DNA of 64,000 nt from Melampsora larici-populina 98AG31 (taxonomy: Eukaryota > Basidiomycota > Pucciniomycetes > Pucciniales > Melampsoraceae): assembly GCF_000204055.1 (NCBI RefSeq), contig NW_006768765.1, positions 1,002,990-1,066,989 of the forward strand, read 5' to 3'. Both the position numbers and the translations under genes were made by a program. The notes under the pieces were generated by a model that did no database searches, had not been told where the DNA came from, and was given only the letters and a program-made list of their open reading frames with translations. Within the stretch, counting starts at the first letter, position 1, and each line of letters opens with the position of its first letter. Positions 48,953 to 61,625 of the stretch are shown here, in pieces.

Positions 48953-49594
48953 CTATTCAGATGAAGACTTCATTGTGAAATCCATCTTATCATCAGAAAC
49001 CGGTGAATTTGGTACAAGCTTAGGTTCTAACTTCATCATCTCCATCAATCTAGCTACTTCAGTTTTGATATCTTGAATTTCGTTTGTGAGTGATAAAACT
49101 TTTTTATCTCGAATGTTTCTAGAATGAGCTTCATCACCTAAGAGCCACATCATTTTCATCGAATGACTTAAACTTAAGAGTGAAGTACATGATCTAACTA
49201 AAGTTTCTGATCTTAATTCGATGGCTAAACTGTCTTGTAAAGATCTGAGTTTGTCTACTGGTCCAACCTATTGAAAATTCCAAGAAGTGTAGAATGTTAG
49301 AAAAATTAAGAAAAAGATAACAAGATAAAGTGAAGTTGACAGAAACCAATCAAGAAGACTAACCATAGATAAATCAATGATCTCTTCCATTCCTTCTACT
49401 AATGTTTCAACATCTCTATCCACAATTCGATTCATTTCATCTTCCACAGTTCTTAAGAAATCATGACTTGACATACTCATGCCTTCGTTGGGTCCTTCTG
49501 CTGTTGATTTGAGTGCATTGGTAGTTGTAGATAGATTGGTACGACGACGTACATCGGTTTGAAATCCGCTGAGTTCTTTTTCTGGAATTGACAT
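48953..49594 (-). CDS. MED22: Mediator complex subunit 22
   Basis: Head-module subunit (Srb6/Med22) of the RNA polymerase II Mediator, in the nucleus. Two exons (49594-49364 and 49267-48953, GT..AG intron) give 181 residues, within the family range. The core reads DRDVETLVEGMEEIIDLSM then LAIELRSETLVRSCTSLLSL and SHSMKMMWLLGDEAH. This is the conserved helical block with an R-x-E/A-x-LVR-x-x-x-SLL pattern. A coiled-coil-like helix (VLSLTNEIQDIKTEVARLM) follows, then a Ser-rich acidic tail. The family call rests on this helical pattern. It is divergently paired with the Yip-family gene, 261 bases apart. Confidence 0.8.
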
Positions 49595-49855
49595 TTTGAT
49601 TTTGATTCGATGTTTGGTTTTTCAAGAAGTGATTGAGATTGACTGGACTTGTTCTGTTGTTGAAGCGAATCCAAAAGAAGTTAAGAACCAGGTACGAGCT
49701 ACACGCGGGGAACACTGTAAACCCATAGCAGGCAGTAAGTATGGCTTTAGAGTGGACAGACCAGAATACCCATGATGACGGTTGAGTTAACTGGATAGCG
49801 AGTTCACCACTTCGAAATTCAAAACTCGATCGAAATCCACAAGAAAGAAGCAGCC
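49595..49855. promoter_or_regulatory. Bidirectional promoter of MED22 and the Yip4-like gene
   Basis: The 261 bases between two divergent ATGs must contain both promoters. No strong TATA box is apparent, as expected for housekeeping genes. Confidence 0.55.
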
Positions 49856-51051
49856 ATGTCTAATCAAGGTTATGATATCCCATCACCATCTCATGCTGCA
49901 CTAACAGTAGAACCAGATTCAGATGATGAAGATTTAGTAGCGATTCCTCAATCAGAAATCAATCAACAACCAAGTCAAAAATCATTAAATGTAGATAAAG
50001 GAAAAACAAGAGCTAATCCAATAAGTCCTGTTATCCTCACACCTAGTACTTCTACCAACATACCACCTACTTTATCAGGTCAAATTGGTGATAGTAATCG
50101 ATCTACTGGAAATTCCGCTGGTTCTTCAAGACCTCAGCGTCATGCTATTGGTGGGATTATGACGGAATCGAGATATGGATCTGGGCTTAATACGCTTGAT
50201 GAACCCATCAGTGAAACCATTGTCAGTTTGAAATAATGTCTTCTTGTAATCTCTTGTCTCTTTCCAATAAGCAGTAGATATTATCGCGTGATTAACTTAC
50301 TAATGTCAGAATGTTTTTGGGTTTGTGTTTGAGGGATATTAGATGAGAGACTTATCAGCCATCGGATCTAAAATCGTCTTGATTCTTTATCCATCAGGAT
50401 CTTCAAGTTCAAAGGCAGTTTTGAGGGATTGGGATCTTTGGGGTCCGCTTGTGGCTTGTCTTGGTTTAGCTGTTGCACTTTCTATTCACGGTAAGCTTTG
50501 TTTTATATTACATCAACTGAAGCCTTGTCAAACAAGTTGCTAATGAATGGTTACGTTTATATATGTCTTTAAATAAAATGACTTTAAACATCAAAAGCCC
50601 CACCCCAACAATCTTTATCAGTCTTCACCGGTGTATTTGTGATTGTTTGGGTTGGAAGTTTGGTGGTAACCTTGAATGCCAGACTATTAGGTGGTAGAGT
50701 TTCATTCTTACAATCACTCTGTGTATTGGGTTATTGTCTCTTTCCTCTCTTCATTGCTGCTTTAGTGGCTTTGTTTATTCGTTGGTTACCTATTCGAGTC
50801 TTACTTAGTGTATTGGGTTGGGCTTGGAGTGTTTGGGGTAAGTCATCTTACTCATTTATTTCTAGCTTTTCAGTGCGATTTTTTCTGACTAATCTGATGA
50901 TGTTCGGATTACCTTACTTTCCATGAACATATTGATAGCCGCGATGAATTTCTTTGGTGGGACTAGATTAGAAGAAGGTAGAGCTCTTTTAGCAGTTTAT
51001 CCGTTGGGTTTATTTTATGCTGCTTTAGCTTGGATCACTATGCTTTCTTGA
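49856..51051 (+). CDS. Yip1-domain Golgi membrane protein, YIPF6/Yip4-like
   Basis: Multi-pass protein of the early secretory pathway that associates with Ypt/Rab GTPases. Four exons (49856-50221, 50343-50490, 50598-50837, 50939-51051) give 288 residues. The N-terminal 120 residues are Ser/Pro-rich and cytosolic. The Yip1 domain starts at TLDEPISETI and includes the diagnostic RDWDLWGPL. Membrane segments follow: VACLGLAVALSI, FVIVWVGSLVVTLNARLLGG, LCVLGYCLFPLFIAALVALF, VLLSVLGWAWSVW and LFYAALAWITMLS. The YIPF6/Yip4 group is favoured over Yip1 by DLWGPL and by the short terminus, but I cannot exclude a sister group. Confidence 0.87.
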
Positions 51052-52046
51052 TTTAATTGAATTGAGCGAAAAAAAAACTCAGGAATTCGTTTTAACTTAC
51101 ATTCTTACTACATCTTCAACTTTCAAAAGAAACGAGCTTTCTTAATCAATCTTAGTCTCCAGTATCAGGTATTAGAAGTGGTCAATGAGGACTAGGTTGG
51201 GGGTTTGAAGAGTTATCAAAATTGTGGTGGTATACAAACTCACTTGACATTATCTTCTTTCAAGTTTTTGACGTCTTTTCCAGTTTAGATTCCCAGTGTA
51301 TTGTTTTCTTTTTTTCTTTTTGATTTAAATTTAAATGTTTATTCCACAAATGAAGGCAATCGATACGATTAGGATCTTTAACGCGTGGAGCTTGCGTATG
51401 GAAACAGAGAGATTAGCTCACTATTGTAAATACCTTTGGATAAGATGACTCCTTGATTGCCCATATGACGTCTGAGGGCAGTTCGAATTGAGATAGGGTG
51501 AAATACTTGCCGAATCATAGCCCGTGTATCAAAACACCCAGAGCCTGAGTAATGGATCACCTTTTGCTTTGTAAGATTTGATCCGATCACCGATCGAGTT
51601 CACATTGATAGAAAAGAAGCTATCAAGTGTGGCACACTTTGAGAAACACTTGGCTACAGTTGAGTATGAATTCTCGGACATGCATCTATACTGATGATAC
51701 TCCCTCACGATTGATCGTATAGCACGGTCAATAGGAATAAAATCTCAAAAGCATTCTCTCGAACGCTGAGTGGATGGGTCAGTATAAAACACAGCTGTGT
51801 GATGGTCATGCTCGTCCCATGGGGGCAATGTCCAATGAATTCGATAGTACACACTCACTGATTAACTTTACAATCCTACAAAACTGATTTACAAAGACTC
51901 TGCTAACATTGAGAGAGAAAAAGGACAGGCTGAACACGGCCAAAGAAACTTCCATAAAACCGGTCATGAGAGTTACAAAGTGTCATCATCATAAAGAATC
52001 TGAAAAGGAAACACAAAGAAAATGCTCCAAAGAATCCTTCACATCT
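51052..52046. other. Spacer with one unassigned minus-strand frame
   Basis: A 70-codon minus-strand frame (51378-51590) contains FDTRAMIRQVFHPISIRTAL and looks protein-like. I find no partner exon or family, so I leave it uncalled. Confidence 0.35.
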
Positions 52047-53902
52047 TCACCAATCACTAATTTCTGCAGAGGTCGAGAATCTTTCTTGAGGTTCTTGCGC
52101 TTCGCCCCACCACGAGAGACCATCAATCTTATCAGCCAACTCGTCTCTAACTGAATTGCTGGCTTTGTCATCGTATGTCCAATCACTAACTTCAATCTCG
52201 AGGCGGTCGGTCGATTGTAAGAAGTCACCAGATTCCGATTCATCTGAGCTAGAGCCAGCTGGTGAGCCAGGAGGTGCCAAATCCCAATCTACTACCACCG
52301 CATCAAGTCCACGCCTCGTCTCTTCAATTCTTAAACTCCATTCGCCTTTGGCCTTCATCAAAGAGTTTACTAAGGCGTTCACATGTCCACCACAGAGCTC
52401 CGGAATTCGAGCATGAGTAAACCAAAGTTCGCGAAGATCCACTGAGATGCGCGATGAGTCTTTGAACACCTCTCGGACTTCATCCAAGATCACGTCCGAA
52501 TCTGAAGGCTTGTCCGCATGAGCATTGACCGGGTGAACAAATCTACCGAACAGGCGTGGCGGCGGACCAGAGCTAGATAGAGTGGCAAGTTCTGGTTCAG
52601 AGTGGGCTTGATCAAGAGATTGGTTAGATTCGGCCGTGTGATTTTTGCGAAAGATGGCACACTGAGTCGCGAAGAATCGATCAGGTTTGGAAGGTGGGGT
52701 CTCGGTCGAGTTTGATTCTGAAGACCTGGGAGGTAGAGCAGAAGTTGGAGAAGCGACCACCTCAAAGGAATTCTCACCACTTGAGGGTTCAGAAGGACAG
52801 TCCATAGAATAGCGTCCAAAGTAATTTGCATGTGAACCACAACCAGTGATCTCAACATCGTATTCGTACTCTTGACTAGTTTTGTCGCACCAGCCCTTGA
52901 ATTCATCCTCAGTCCATTCGAATTTATGATCGTCATCTCTAAAGATACGTGAGGTGCGGCCGGTAGGATCAGGGAATCGATAAGAGGCAGATTGAGGGCT
53001 CGATGTATCAAAGTAACGATTAAAGTCGTGATTGGGTGTCGTAATGACAATCACGCGCGGATTGTACATAGCGAAGACGATAGGGATGAATTTGTCAAAA
53101 ACTTCCGGCGAGAGATGCTCGATCACTTCGCTCATCACAATGCAATCTACACCTTTGAAGTTTTTGTTGTAGTGGATGAGGCTGCCGTGCCATAATTCCA
53201 CAGTGAGTGGCTCCCAACGAGATTGCGAACCGAAGAAGCTAGTACTGGCTTCGGGGGGTGGAGGAGCAACGCAGTGACTGGCTAGTTCCAAACGGTCCTC
53301 GCGTATATCGAGGCCAAAGATCTCCCGTAAATGAAGTTGCGTCTCATACAACAGCGGACTGGGAACTTGGCGGAGGAATTGGTAGAGCTCATGCTTATCC
53401 GCAATACCGATAGACTCATCATCCTTCGCAGAGCTTTGGTCAGGATCGCGAGAAGCTGGGCTGGCCCCCTCGCTACTTGGCGGTACCGAGGATTCGTGTT
53501 CGCTGGAGAGCGATTGATCGGGACGAGAAATTTGTATCTCGGGAGCGGTGGTAGTGCTAGTAGGAGCAGCCGATGATGTGTTCGGAGGGAAAGCATCTAG
53601 GTGAGAGGCTGGTTGAGACAACAGCCCCAACAAGGAACCTTCACCACATCCTAGTTCGGCAACCTAGGGAATCGCGGAACTGTCAGCCTAAAGTCTACAG
53701 CTACACGGCATTCATACAAAACGCCGAACAAAGGTTCTAGAGTGGTGGGTATGCTTACAGAATGGATGGATTCCTTTTTTAAAACTTCGACGCAGAACGT
53801 TCTACGTTGAGTGACTAAGGCTGGGAAGAATGAAGGGCCTTCATTCGACTGTGATAAGTAGGTGAAATCGCCCCTTTCGTTACGAGGAGACTCTGTATCG
53901 GA
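52047..53902 (-). CDS. HEN1: HEN1 small-RNA 2'-O-methyltransferase (5' end incomplete)
   Basis: Methylates the 2'-OH at the 3' end of small RNAs and protects them in RNA silencing. The exon 53902-53759 carries the HEN1 start motif SFFPALVTQRRTFCVEVLKK. It is spliced (GTAAGC..CCTAG) to 53663 with the SAM site VAELGCGEGSLLGLL. The metal-binding motif is complete: MSEVIEHLSPEVFDKFIP (E-x-x-E-H) followed by RVIVITTPNHDFN and the distal His in DDDHKFEWTEDEF. It ends at 52047 with a Ser/Asp-rich extension. A disordered Ser/Pro insert separates motif I from the rest. An AG at 53904-53903 directly precedes the first exon, so one more upstream exon with the ATG is expected but not found. Confidence 0.9.
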
Positions 53903-55672
53903 CTAGAACGATTCAAAACGATTTGAGAATAAGAGATTATAAAAGTGTCAGTGTAAGAAAGAAATCGAAGGCAATAAAAGAGAGGAAGACATGTGATATA
54001 TGAAATCGATCGTAACATTAGCGTACATTTTTGGAAGCTTGAACCATTGTATAGTAAAACTAGAAATCGAATCACACAGTCGAATCAAACAAGCGGAAAG
54101 TAAAATAATAATAAAATTGTAAATGGGAGTCAAGCGAAGTAAATCTGGAACACTGAAAGAAAGGGGTGTGGTGGAATTATAAATGTGAAGCGAACTCAGG
54201 TGAGCAGAATTTATGAAAAGGCACAAAAGATTTCAATACAGGTGACCCGCTTCAGTCGTTGCGCAAGTCATCCTGCAAATAAGATATCAACCTTTCAACC
54301 CTGTGCTCTTGCTAGCGAAAAGTGTGAATTCTCACGTAAGATATATCATGCAAATGATATCAGAAGTCAAGTGCATGAAAGGATCCATTGGAATGAATAT
54401 GTAATCAAATGAAAGTGTTGAAAACAAGGACCAAATGAAGAAGGCATTACCTCACCGCACTTTCATTCAGCGTGAATGGTCACTGGAACAGGTGATAGCC
54501 GGTATAACCAGTGTGCCTCAGGTTGAGACTTACAGTCAGCATCCGTTCACTGACGATTTCGGCATCAGCCCAGCATAGTCTGTCATCAAAAATGGAAACC
54601 GCTAGGTTAGACTCCCTTTGCCGGACGTGTCAAAGAAGGCGGGTGTAAGACGTGCACCCGAATGCACGTACTGCTTCACTGTCTTCATAAACATTGATCG
54701 AGATGTTGGATGACGATGATAAGGTAATCATAACTTATCTGCAAATGGCTCAACATTCATGCAAAGCTGCCACTGCAGGCTCATTGTGAACGAGCTCGAA
54801 ACCTTCCCAAATTCCTGCAAGTTCAACCACTATTTCGAACCGGATGATCACCATTCCATCGAAGAAGATGGATTGAAGGAAAGTCTTTACCAAGTCCGAT
54901 CAATGTCAAAGGAAAGGACCCAAGGTTGTGCGCAACATCCTGTTTCAAGCTTTGATGTTGGTAGACGCACCCGTTTGACTCCCTCAGGACACGCCTCTGA
55001 AATCATCATTGCACGGTGACGTAGTTTGTTTCTTGTCCACGCCTTTGAGTAATGACTGTCTTCATAGCATAGAACCACATGCTGGACGCGAGCTTCAGCC
55101 TGTTGAGGAGGTTAAGAGTAAACCCAATGTGACATTATCAGTTACGGGTCTCCATGAAATGATGTTCTTTTTAGGGGATTTGTAGGAGTATTGGACCTTC
55201 TCTGTGTCTAACATCCGGTTGAACGGGGAAGTTGAAGGAGTAAGTGGCAATTTAAATGATCAGTTTGTTGACCAGAAAGTGGCCACAAAGAAGGATATAC
55301 GTATTCCATAGTCATGAATTGTTACTTACCACTTGGCTTGAAATTCAACTCCTACGCTGACCATCGTCAATTCCAGCATCTGAATATCTGCCAACCTGCT
55401 TTTTCAGTTGCGCGAAGTTTCTCCAGCCAGTTCTTTTGCGATCTGATCCTATCTGATCATGCCACATTGACATGGGCAAGTTCAACTTACAAGAATGCCC
55501 TGTACTCGGATCGTTGTCGACGTGTGAGCCCCGCCCCGCTCCTCCTGACTTTCGTGTGAAATACACGGTCACCGGCACCGCCCTCCGGATTTCCATTGGA
55601 GATTGAACTTCACTGCAGCTGAGTCTTTTCGCCACTCCTGATTTTTTATTTTACTTGTACTCAACTTTTGCC
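53903..55672. other. Spacer, presumably holding HEN1 first exon
   Basis: The missing HEN1 start should lie in the first few hundred bases. The rest (54.3-55.6 kb) has only short frames, such as 54759-55019, without recognisable domains. Confidence 0.4.
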
Positions 55673-58316
55673 ATGGACGTGGCACCACCATCATTTGGAC
55701 GCCAACTCAATGACCAACTTCCTCGAATACAAAACGCTGTCCAAGATCAAATTGCGTTTCTCGGTGATGTTAGAGACTATTTAAAGGAACGAGTGGCCTT
55801 GGAAAAGCAGTATGGTTCATCTCTACAAGTAAGCGTGGTCACTTTGCTCGAAGAATTAAGAATGATGACACTAAATTTCTTTCCGATCAACCAACAGGCC
55901 ATCGTTAAAAAAGCTACGGAAAGGAGGATCAAAAGGGAGCAGATTATGTCCGTTGGTGCAGAGCCAAGTAAAGCTTGGAGTGGCTCTAGCAGGTAAACAA
56001 TTCAATATCACTCATTCTACACAAGTCATCAATATCTAACCCTGTATTTTATCAGCACTCTTGATGCAGCGTGGTCGCGCATTCTTTCTGAAGCAGATGA
56101 AGAAGCTACGGATCATACCAATCTCGCAGAATCGATCCAAAATCAAGTTTGTGAGGTCTTAAAGGCAGCTGAACGCAAGAAAGAAGCTACGCGCAAAAAG
56201 GTCTGTATTTTGATGAGTGTCGATCGTCATACTGAAGCATATTACTTATCCTACTCCTTCTATATTTCTAGCACGTTGAATTTTCTACAAAACTATTATC
56301 GGAAAGAGACAAAGTGTATCATGACAAGATGAAAGTGAGCAAAAGTCACGTGTCTCCATAATTATCATCAACTGAAGCGCATCTCAATGTTGATAGGCTA
56401 AGCAACGCTATGATGATGCGTGTAGCGCGGTTGAATCTACTCGTGTCAAGCAAGGTCAAGCCAAAGATGAACGGCATTTGGAGAAGGCAGCTAAGAGCAT
56501 GGACAATCACACGAACGAGATGCTCAGTAGCAAGAACGCTTACATCATTTCCCTACAAGTCGCCAATGAAGCCAAACATAGGTTCTATCAAGTCGATCTC
56601 CCAAGCTTAGGCGATGACTTCCAGGCTAGTTTTCAAATCAAATTAGTTGTGAGAACCGTGTGATTGATGTATGTTTATTGGCTCTATAGTCTCTTTGGTC
56701 GTTGACTACCTTCAAGTTGGTGTCCATCTTCAATAAGATTGCAGCATTAAACCAAACATACCTGGATGCTCAGCAATCGCACAATACACAGACGTTGGCC
56801 GCATCCGCTACCATCGATACTGTGACAGATCAAAGATTGTTCGTTGAATTCAACTTTCGGCCTTTTGTCGAACCGCAAGACTTCGTTTTCGAACCATGCC
56901 CTATATGGCATGATACATCTGATTTCGCTCTATCATCACCTGAACCAAAGACCTTACTTCAGAATAGGCTGGTTGAGGCGCGAGCCAAAGTTGAAGAATT
57001 GGAGCCATCGATCGAAGCTAAGCGGAATGAAATCTTGGGGCTCGAGAAGTTACGAGAGGCGTATGCACACAATGAGACGTTGGGTGACCCCGATGAAATT
57101 GTCGATAACCTTCTGGAAAGCGTTCGGCAAACTATCACGATGGAGACTCAGTTTACCGCATTACAAAAAGAGATTGAGGTCCTCGAAGACGCCTTGGGAG
57201 ACGACCAAGGATGTCAACAACCTCACAGATTCAAAACTGCTAGCTTTGTCACACCTACACCATGTCATCTGTGTAAATCAAGTATATGGGGACTGGCTAA
57301 ACAAGGTGTGACTTGCAAAGCTTGTTCGATTCATGCTCACGTCAAGTGCGGTCCTAAAGTACCAGCTGACTGTCCTGGCACCGCGCCACAACGAAATGGT
57401 CGAAGTCGACTTTCCATGGGGACGGGAGCTGGCTCAACATTCACTTCAGGTGCAGGTCAGTATCAAATTCCTCGTTAGACATTTAGCTTCTACAATTTAC
57501 TGTATCCGCACAAGGTGACAAAGGTGTTTGTCTTACAGCTGCTGTCCCAACCTCGCCGAACCCAGGAGAACAGCAATTGGGTCGAGCGTCAACCGTGGTC
57601 CGCAAAACCTCTAATGCAGATGCTGGTTTGGGTCGATCGGCTACTACTTCTGCCCCGAGAAAGTCCTCGGTGCCTCGGCGTAACATCCCACCTCGCGAAT
57701 CGGTGACCAAAGCTAAAATGCTATATGGTCATGAAGCTTCCACCCCATTCGAGGTTAGCGCTGCTGGTATGTTTATCCCCTGATCTGCTATTCCTAGTAC
57801 GGTTCATCGACGCTATTTCTTGTTTTAGAATCGACTCTTGTGACGGTAATCACTCCAGATGATGGGTCAGGATGGATAAAAGTTGAAACTGAAGACGGTC
57901 GTCAAGGCTTAGTTCCTGCGACTTACGTGGAAATTATTCCTACCGAATCCCGCTCAGCTGGAGCACCACAAATTCCACCACGAATGAAACGAGGTCAGAC
58001 CACTTCCTTAACCACTGTCCGTACATCTTAAATGGGCCTGACGAATGTTGATTTGACTATAGGCCTGACAGCTAAAGTTCTATATGATTGGGCTGCTCAA
58101 GCGCCCGATGAGCATAGCATTTCAGTTGGTGAGACAGTCACCTTGACCGAGAATGGCGAAAACTATGGCGAAGGTTGGTATGAGATCAACAAAGCTGGAA
58201 AGAAGGGGATTATACCGAGCAATTATGTAGGTGTTTTTTCTCCATCCATCGACTTTGACCGGTGAATAATCATATGAGAGTCTAACTAAATTGTTTGGTA
58301 GGTCGAAATACTCTGA
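55673..58316 (+). CDS. BZZ1: F-BAR/C1/SH3 protein Bzz1
   Basis: Actin-patch adaptor that binds WASP (Las17) and membranes during endocytosis. Ten exons join in frame to 691 residues: 55673-55828, 55898-55992, 56056-56200, 56272-56334, 56397-56648, 56690-57455, 57539-57766, 57829-58020, 58063-58226 and 58302-58316. The F-BAR starts with SFGRQLNDQLPRIQNAV and DYLKERVALEKQYGSSLQ. A coiled coil (LLQNRLVEARAKVEELEPS) follows. The C1 domain is complete: HRFKTASFVTPTPCHLC, then GVTCKACSIHAHVKC and DCPG. Two SH3 domains follow: LVTVITPDDGSGWIK with GLVPATYVEI, and AKVLYDWAAQAPDEHSIS with GIIPSNYVEIL at the very end. The domain order is that of fungal Bzz1. One intron is only 42 nt (58021-58062). Confidence 0.93.
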
Positions 58317-59850
58317 ATCTTCTTTTTGGTCTGTCAATACTTGAGACCCCACAGTTGGGCATCAGCGTATCTGTATGCAGAAGCAGATGTGCTATGTATA
58401 TAATTCTTGATCGTAGCTTGTTGTAATTTCAGCGCATGTCTAATCATTTGAAGATGTAAGTGTATGAGAATACCTAGCTGCTCCTTAATGCCTCCCCACC
58501 ATGAAGTTGCCAAAAAAATCTTGACACGATCCACCACCATGTAGGATGCCCTGTACTTCCACTGTCTATCCCGCTGCGGTCTTCATCTTGGTTCGGGAAT
58601 CAAGGTCGTTTGTAGAAAAATTGCTTTGTTGTCCCGCTTTGACAGGTACAACCCCCTTTGCCTTCCTCACGCAACATATACATAACCTCACGCGACCTCT
58701 TTGCTTCCTCTGCGGAACCCGGCTTTTTATCTATAAGGGGCTTTGGAGTCATCAGAAAATGATAAATGAGCTACGTATACAACGACAGCAAACCCATCCC
58801 TATAAATACCAGAAAAGGTCTAAAATCTGAAACCAAGACCTTGATCTAAAGGCTCCAATCGTAGCTGGAATTCAAAATGATTCAACTGTGCCATTAGTGA
58901 CATGGAACTGCTTTGCTTTTTGAGGTCACCTATTCGCACGGAAATGTACAGACATCAGCCAATATCACATTTGATAGGCAATGTGGAGATAAGCATAATG
59001 TTTTTACAGCTTAGTGGCAAATTCTTTATGGAACCGCCTTGTAAAAAGATGCACAAGTCCCCTTCTGATGAAGTTCAAACTTTATTTCCAAGGAGACATT
59101 GTATTCACCCCTACCATCAAATGGACAAGACAGACCCCTAATCCTTGCAATTCTTGTACCAATTTTTTAAAACAAACAAATTCAAAGCCAGATCACAGCA
59201 TGTCCCAAGGGTAGGCATTTGATGGAATGTGTGCATAAAATTCATCTCCTTGGGATTGAATTCTGAATCTCATGGGATGCACATTCTGTGGATGGTTTGT
59301 TTCTTTTGCTGAGCTGTGCCATCACTATACAACAGAAAATGTACCAGTGGGCCTCACTCTTCCTCAGCATCACATGATTTTTCTTTGCACAAAGCATTAA
59401 AGCAGCATGGGAATTCAGGTGACCGTCTTTAATTCCACAACACTCTGTACCTGGGGATTTAAGTTGAGGCTGTCATGATCACAGGATAAATGTCGATGTT
59501 GACCACATATCACTGGCAGGCCTGCAATGCAACTCCAAATTGAGTTTCTTATCTTATTTGTAGGGCGAAACAGTGGCATTCTCCTATCTTGATAATGTTG
59601 GAAATGCATCAAAGACTTTTGCAACTTTCATGGATGGAAGAACAATTAGATACCGCCGAGTCCTTCATCAACTTCAAGGTGTGAGTATGGAGTTTTATAA
59701 GTTTCAAGTGTCCATTCAAAGTCGCAACTTTGAACCTTCTTTCACAAGCTGGACGATGCCTACATGATATATCTTGGAAATGGATGTTTTTGAAATATAC
59801 ATGTCAACATGAAAGCGGATTGAGGACCTCACAACCCCCTCAATGGAAAA
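58317..59850. other. Long spacer, nothing recognised
   Basis: About 1.5 kb between two genes that converge here. Small frames only; possibly old repeat DNA. Confidence 0.45.
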
Positions 59851-61191
59851 CTAATCCCACACAAACGTGTGCCACCTCCCACACTTGATCATCCATTCAG
59901 AAGGTTTTGATCTTGTTCCCATAACCTCCCCGACAATTTTGTTCAGCTTGAATTCTTCGACCATTTTTTCTTCTGGAAGACCAAGCTGCCCTAAACCATC
60001 TAGCATTGTAAGATTGACTTCAATCACTTATCTTTATTATGAGTTGAATATTCTAAATCATGGAACTCACTCGATCCTGACAGCCAGACTCCTTGAGACG
60101 TCAATGCAATAGTATGTTCACTACCACAGCAAGCCTGAACAACATCAATAACGTCTCCATTCTCTCCTGCTCCGCCAATGTCAACAAGTGTGGGAAATGA
60201 TAGATCACTGGCAGTTTGTCCACATTGACCATTTCGATTAGATCCCCATGTATAGAGAGTACCATCATTGCTGAGAGCGAGGCTATGAAAGGCACCACAA
60301 TCAACATATTTCACATTTTCTAGCCCTTCTATAAGCTGTGGGGTATTAACTGGAGCTGAATGGACTCCGAGCCCTAGCTGACCCAGACGATTATCGCCAC
60401 ACGAGAATACCATTGAGCGGTACCCATCATTATCAAGCTCATCTCGATTGTGAACCAGGATGAGAAAGTGACCAGCTCCGGCGGCGATATTGACTTCCGT
60501 AAGAGTCGAGTCTAGATCAGGGATATCAAGAGTGGTGCAAGTTTTTTGGCCCGATTTTGAAGGCCCCGCGAGAAGTGAATCGAAGGAGGGCCAAAGCTCT
60601 AGTTTACAACTATAAGTGTCGGCTTGGCTTGACTGATCTGTTGGTAGCAGTGGTGCGAGTCTTACTTCTGAAGTCGGTGCCGCTAAAACAAGGCCCGTAC
60701 CGCTGATGGCCACAGCTTGATACTGTCTACAATCTTCAGCCGAGATTTTTGTCGAGTGAGGGGAATCATTGTGCCGATGTATGCACCCTTCAGTATCAAG
60801 ATAGCCCAATACTTCTTCGCCCCCAATCCATTGTTTGATATTGATCAACTGAGTTGTAGTGGTACCAGGACGGATGGCGACACGATCCTGAGTATGATCG
60901 TATCCCCAAATTTGAATTCCAGACTCACTGCCCTCCGCTTCCACTAGACTCTTCCAGATGATTGAACCTGATCAGCATCAAAGACTGTTCAAAGGCGAAT
61001 GGCTGAAGACTTGGCTCACCTTCTACAATCGTTTGACAGTCTGTAGCGCTAGCTATTTTCGAAAATTTAACGCCCGGACTGATTGGAACCAATTGAGGTT
61101 CATTGATACGTTTGCTTGCTTTGATATCTGAATTGGTCTGATGAAAGAGATTTGAGCCGAATGAACAAAGTTGATGTTGTACGCGGTTCAT
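59851..61191 (-). CDS. RCC1-repeat protein
   Basis: Three exons (61191-61020, 60943-60071, 59999-59851) with GT..AG introns give 397 residues. RCC1-type blades are clear in the C-terminal half: VFSCGDNRLGQLGLGVHSAP, VDCGAFHSLALSNDGTLYTW, GSNRNGQCGQT, CCGSEHTIALTSQGVWLSGS, then GLGQLGLPEEK and KCGRWHTFVWD. The start (MNRVQHQLCSFGSNLFHQ) is also blade-like, so the propeller probably closes with the two ends. The size and weak N-terminal repeats resemble Ats1/RCCD1-like proteins rather than the Ran exchange factor RCC1. The precise role is unknown. Confidence 0.85.
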
Positions 61192-61204
61192 GTTGTATGG
61201 AATA

Positions 61205-61430
61205 CGTGTAGACTCATACCGACATATAAACATGACATGGATTCCACATGTAATTTTTCCATGTCATGTTTGGTCAAAATTCATCTCCAAGCCAAAAACC
61301 GTCCGACATGACTCATACCGACACACATTGACATGGATTTTTGATTCAAAAAAACCGTGTCGTAACATGAGTCATTGCGGACGGTCTGACGACCGAAAAG
61401 TGTCATGCCGACAAAAAACATGACACCATA
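61205..61430. repeat. Cluster of palindromes with CATGACAT/GACTCATACCGACA motifs
   Basis: Three inverted pairs are present: AACATGACATGG / CCATGTCATGTT (61229-61240 and 61259-61270, perfect); CCGTCCGACATGACTCAT / ATGAGTCATTGCGGACGG (61299-61316 and 61367-61384, 16 of 18 pairing); GTGTCATG / CATGACAC (61400-61407 and 61419-61426, perfect). GACTCATACCGACA also occurs twice directly (61211, 61310). It lies just upstream of the RCC1-repeat gene, between two divergent genes. Confidence 0.85.
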
Positions 61431-61625
61431 TCACATCTAATAGATTTACCGGTTCACCACCGGTACATAGGTTTCAATATATGGCCTTTGTCTTTATATC
61501 CACTCTTTTTGCGCTTCTATCAGATTGTATCACTAGAATTTGGCACAAAACAACATAAACTATCTATTATCATAGTTCATATTACCAATATTACCACAAC
61601 CCCTTCGTAAACATATTCCTTGAAG

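Noticed and set aside
51378..51590. Protein-like minus-strand frame
   Set aside because: Too short, with no partner exon, recognised family or start context; left as a note only.
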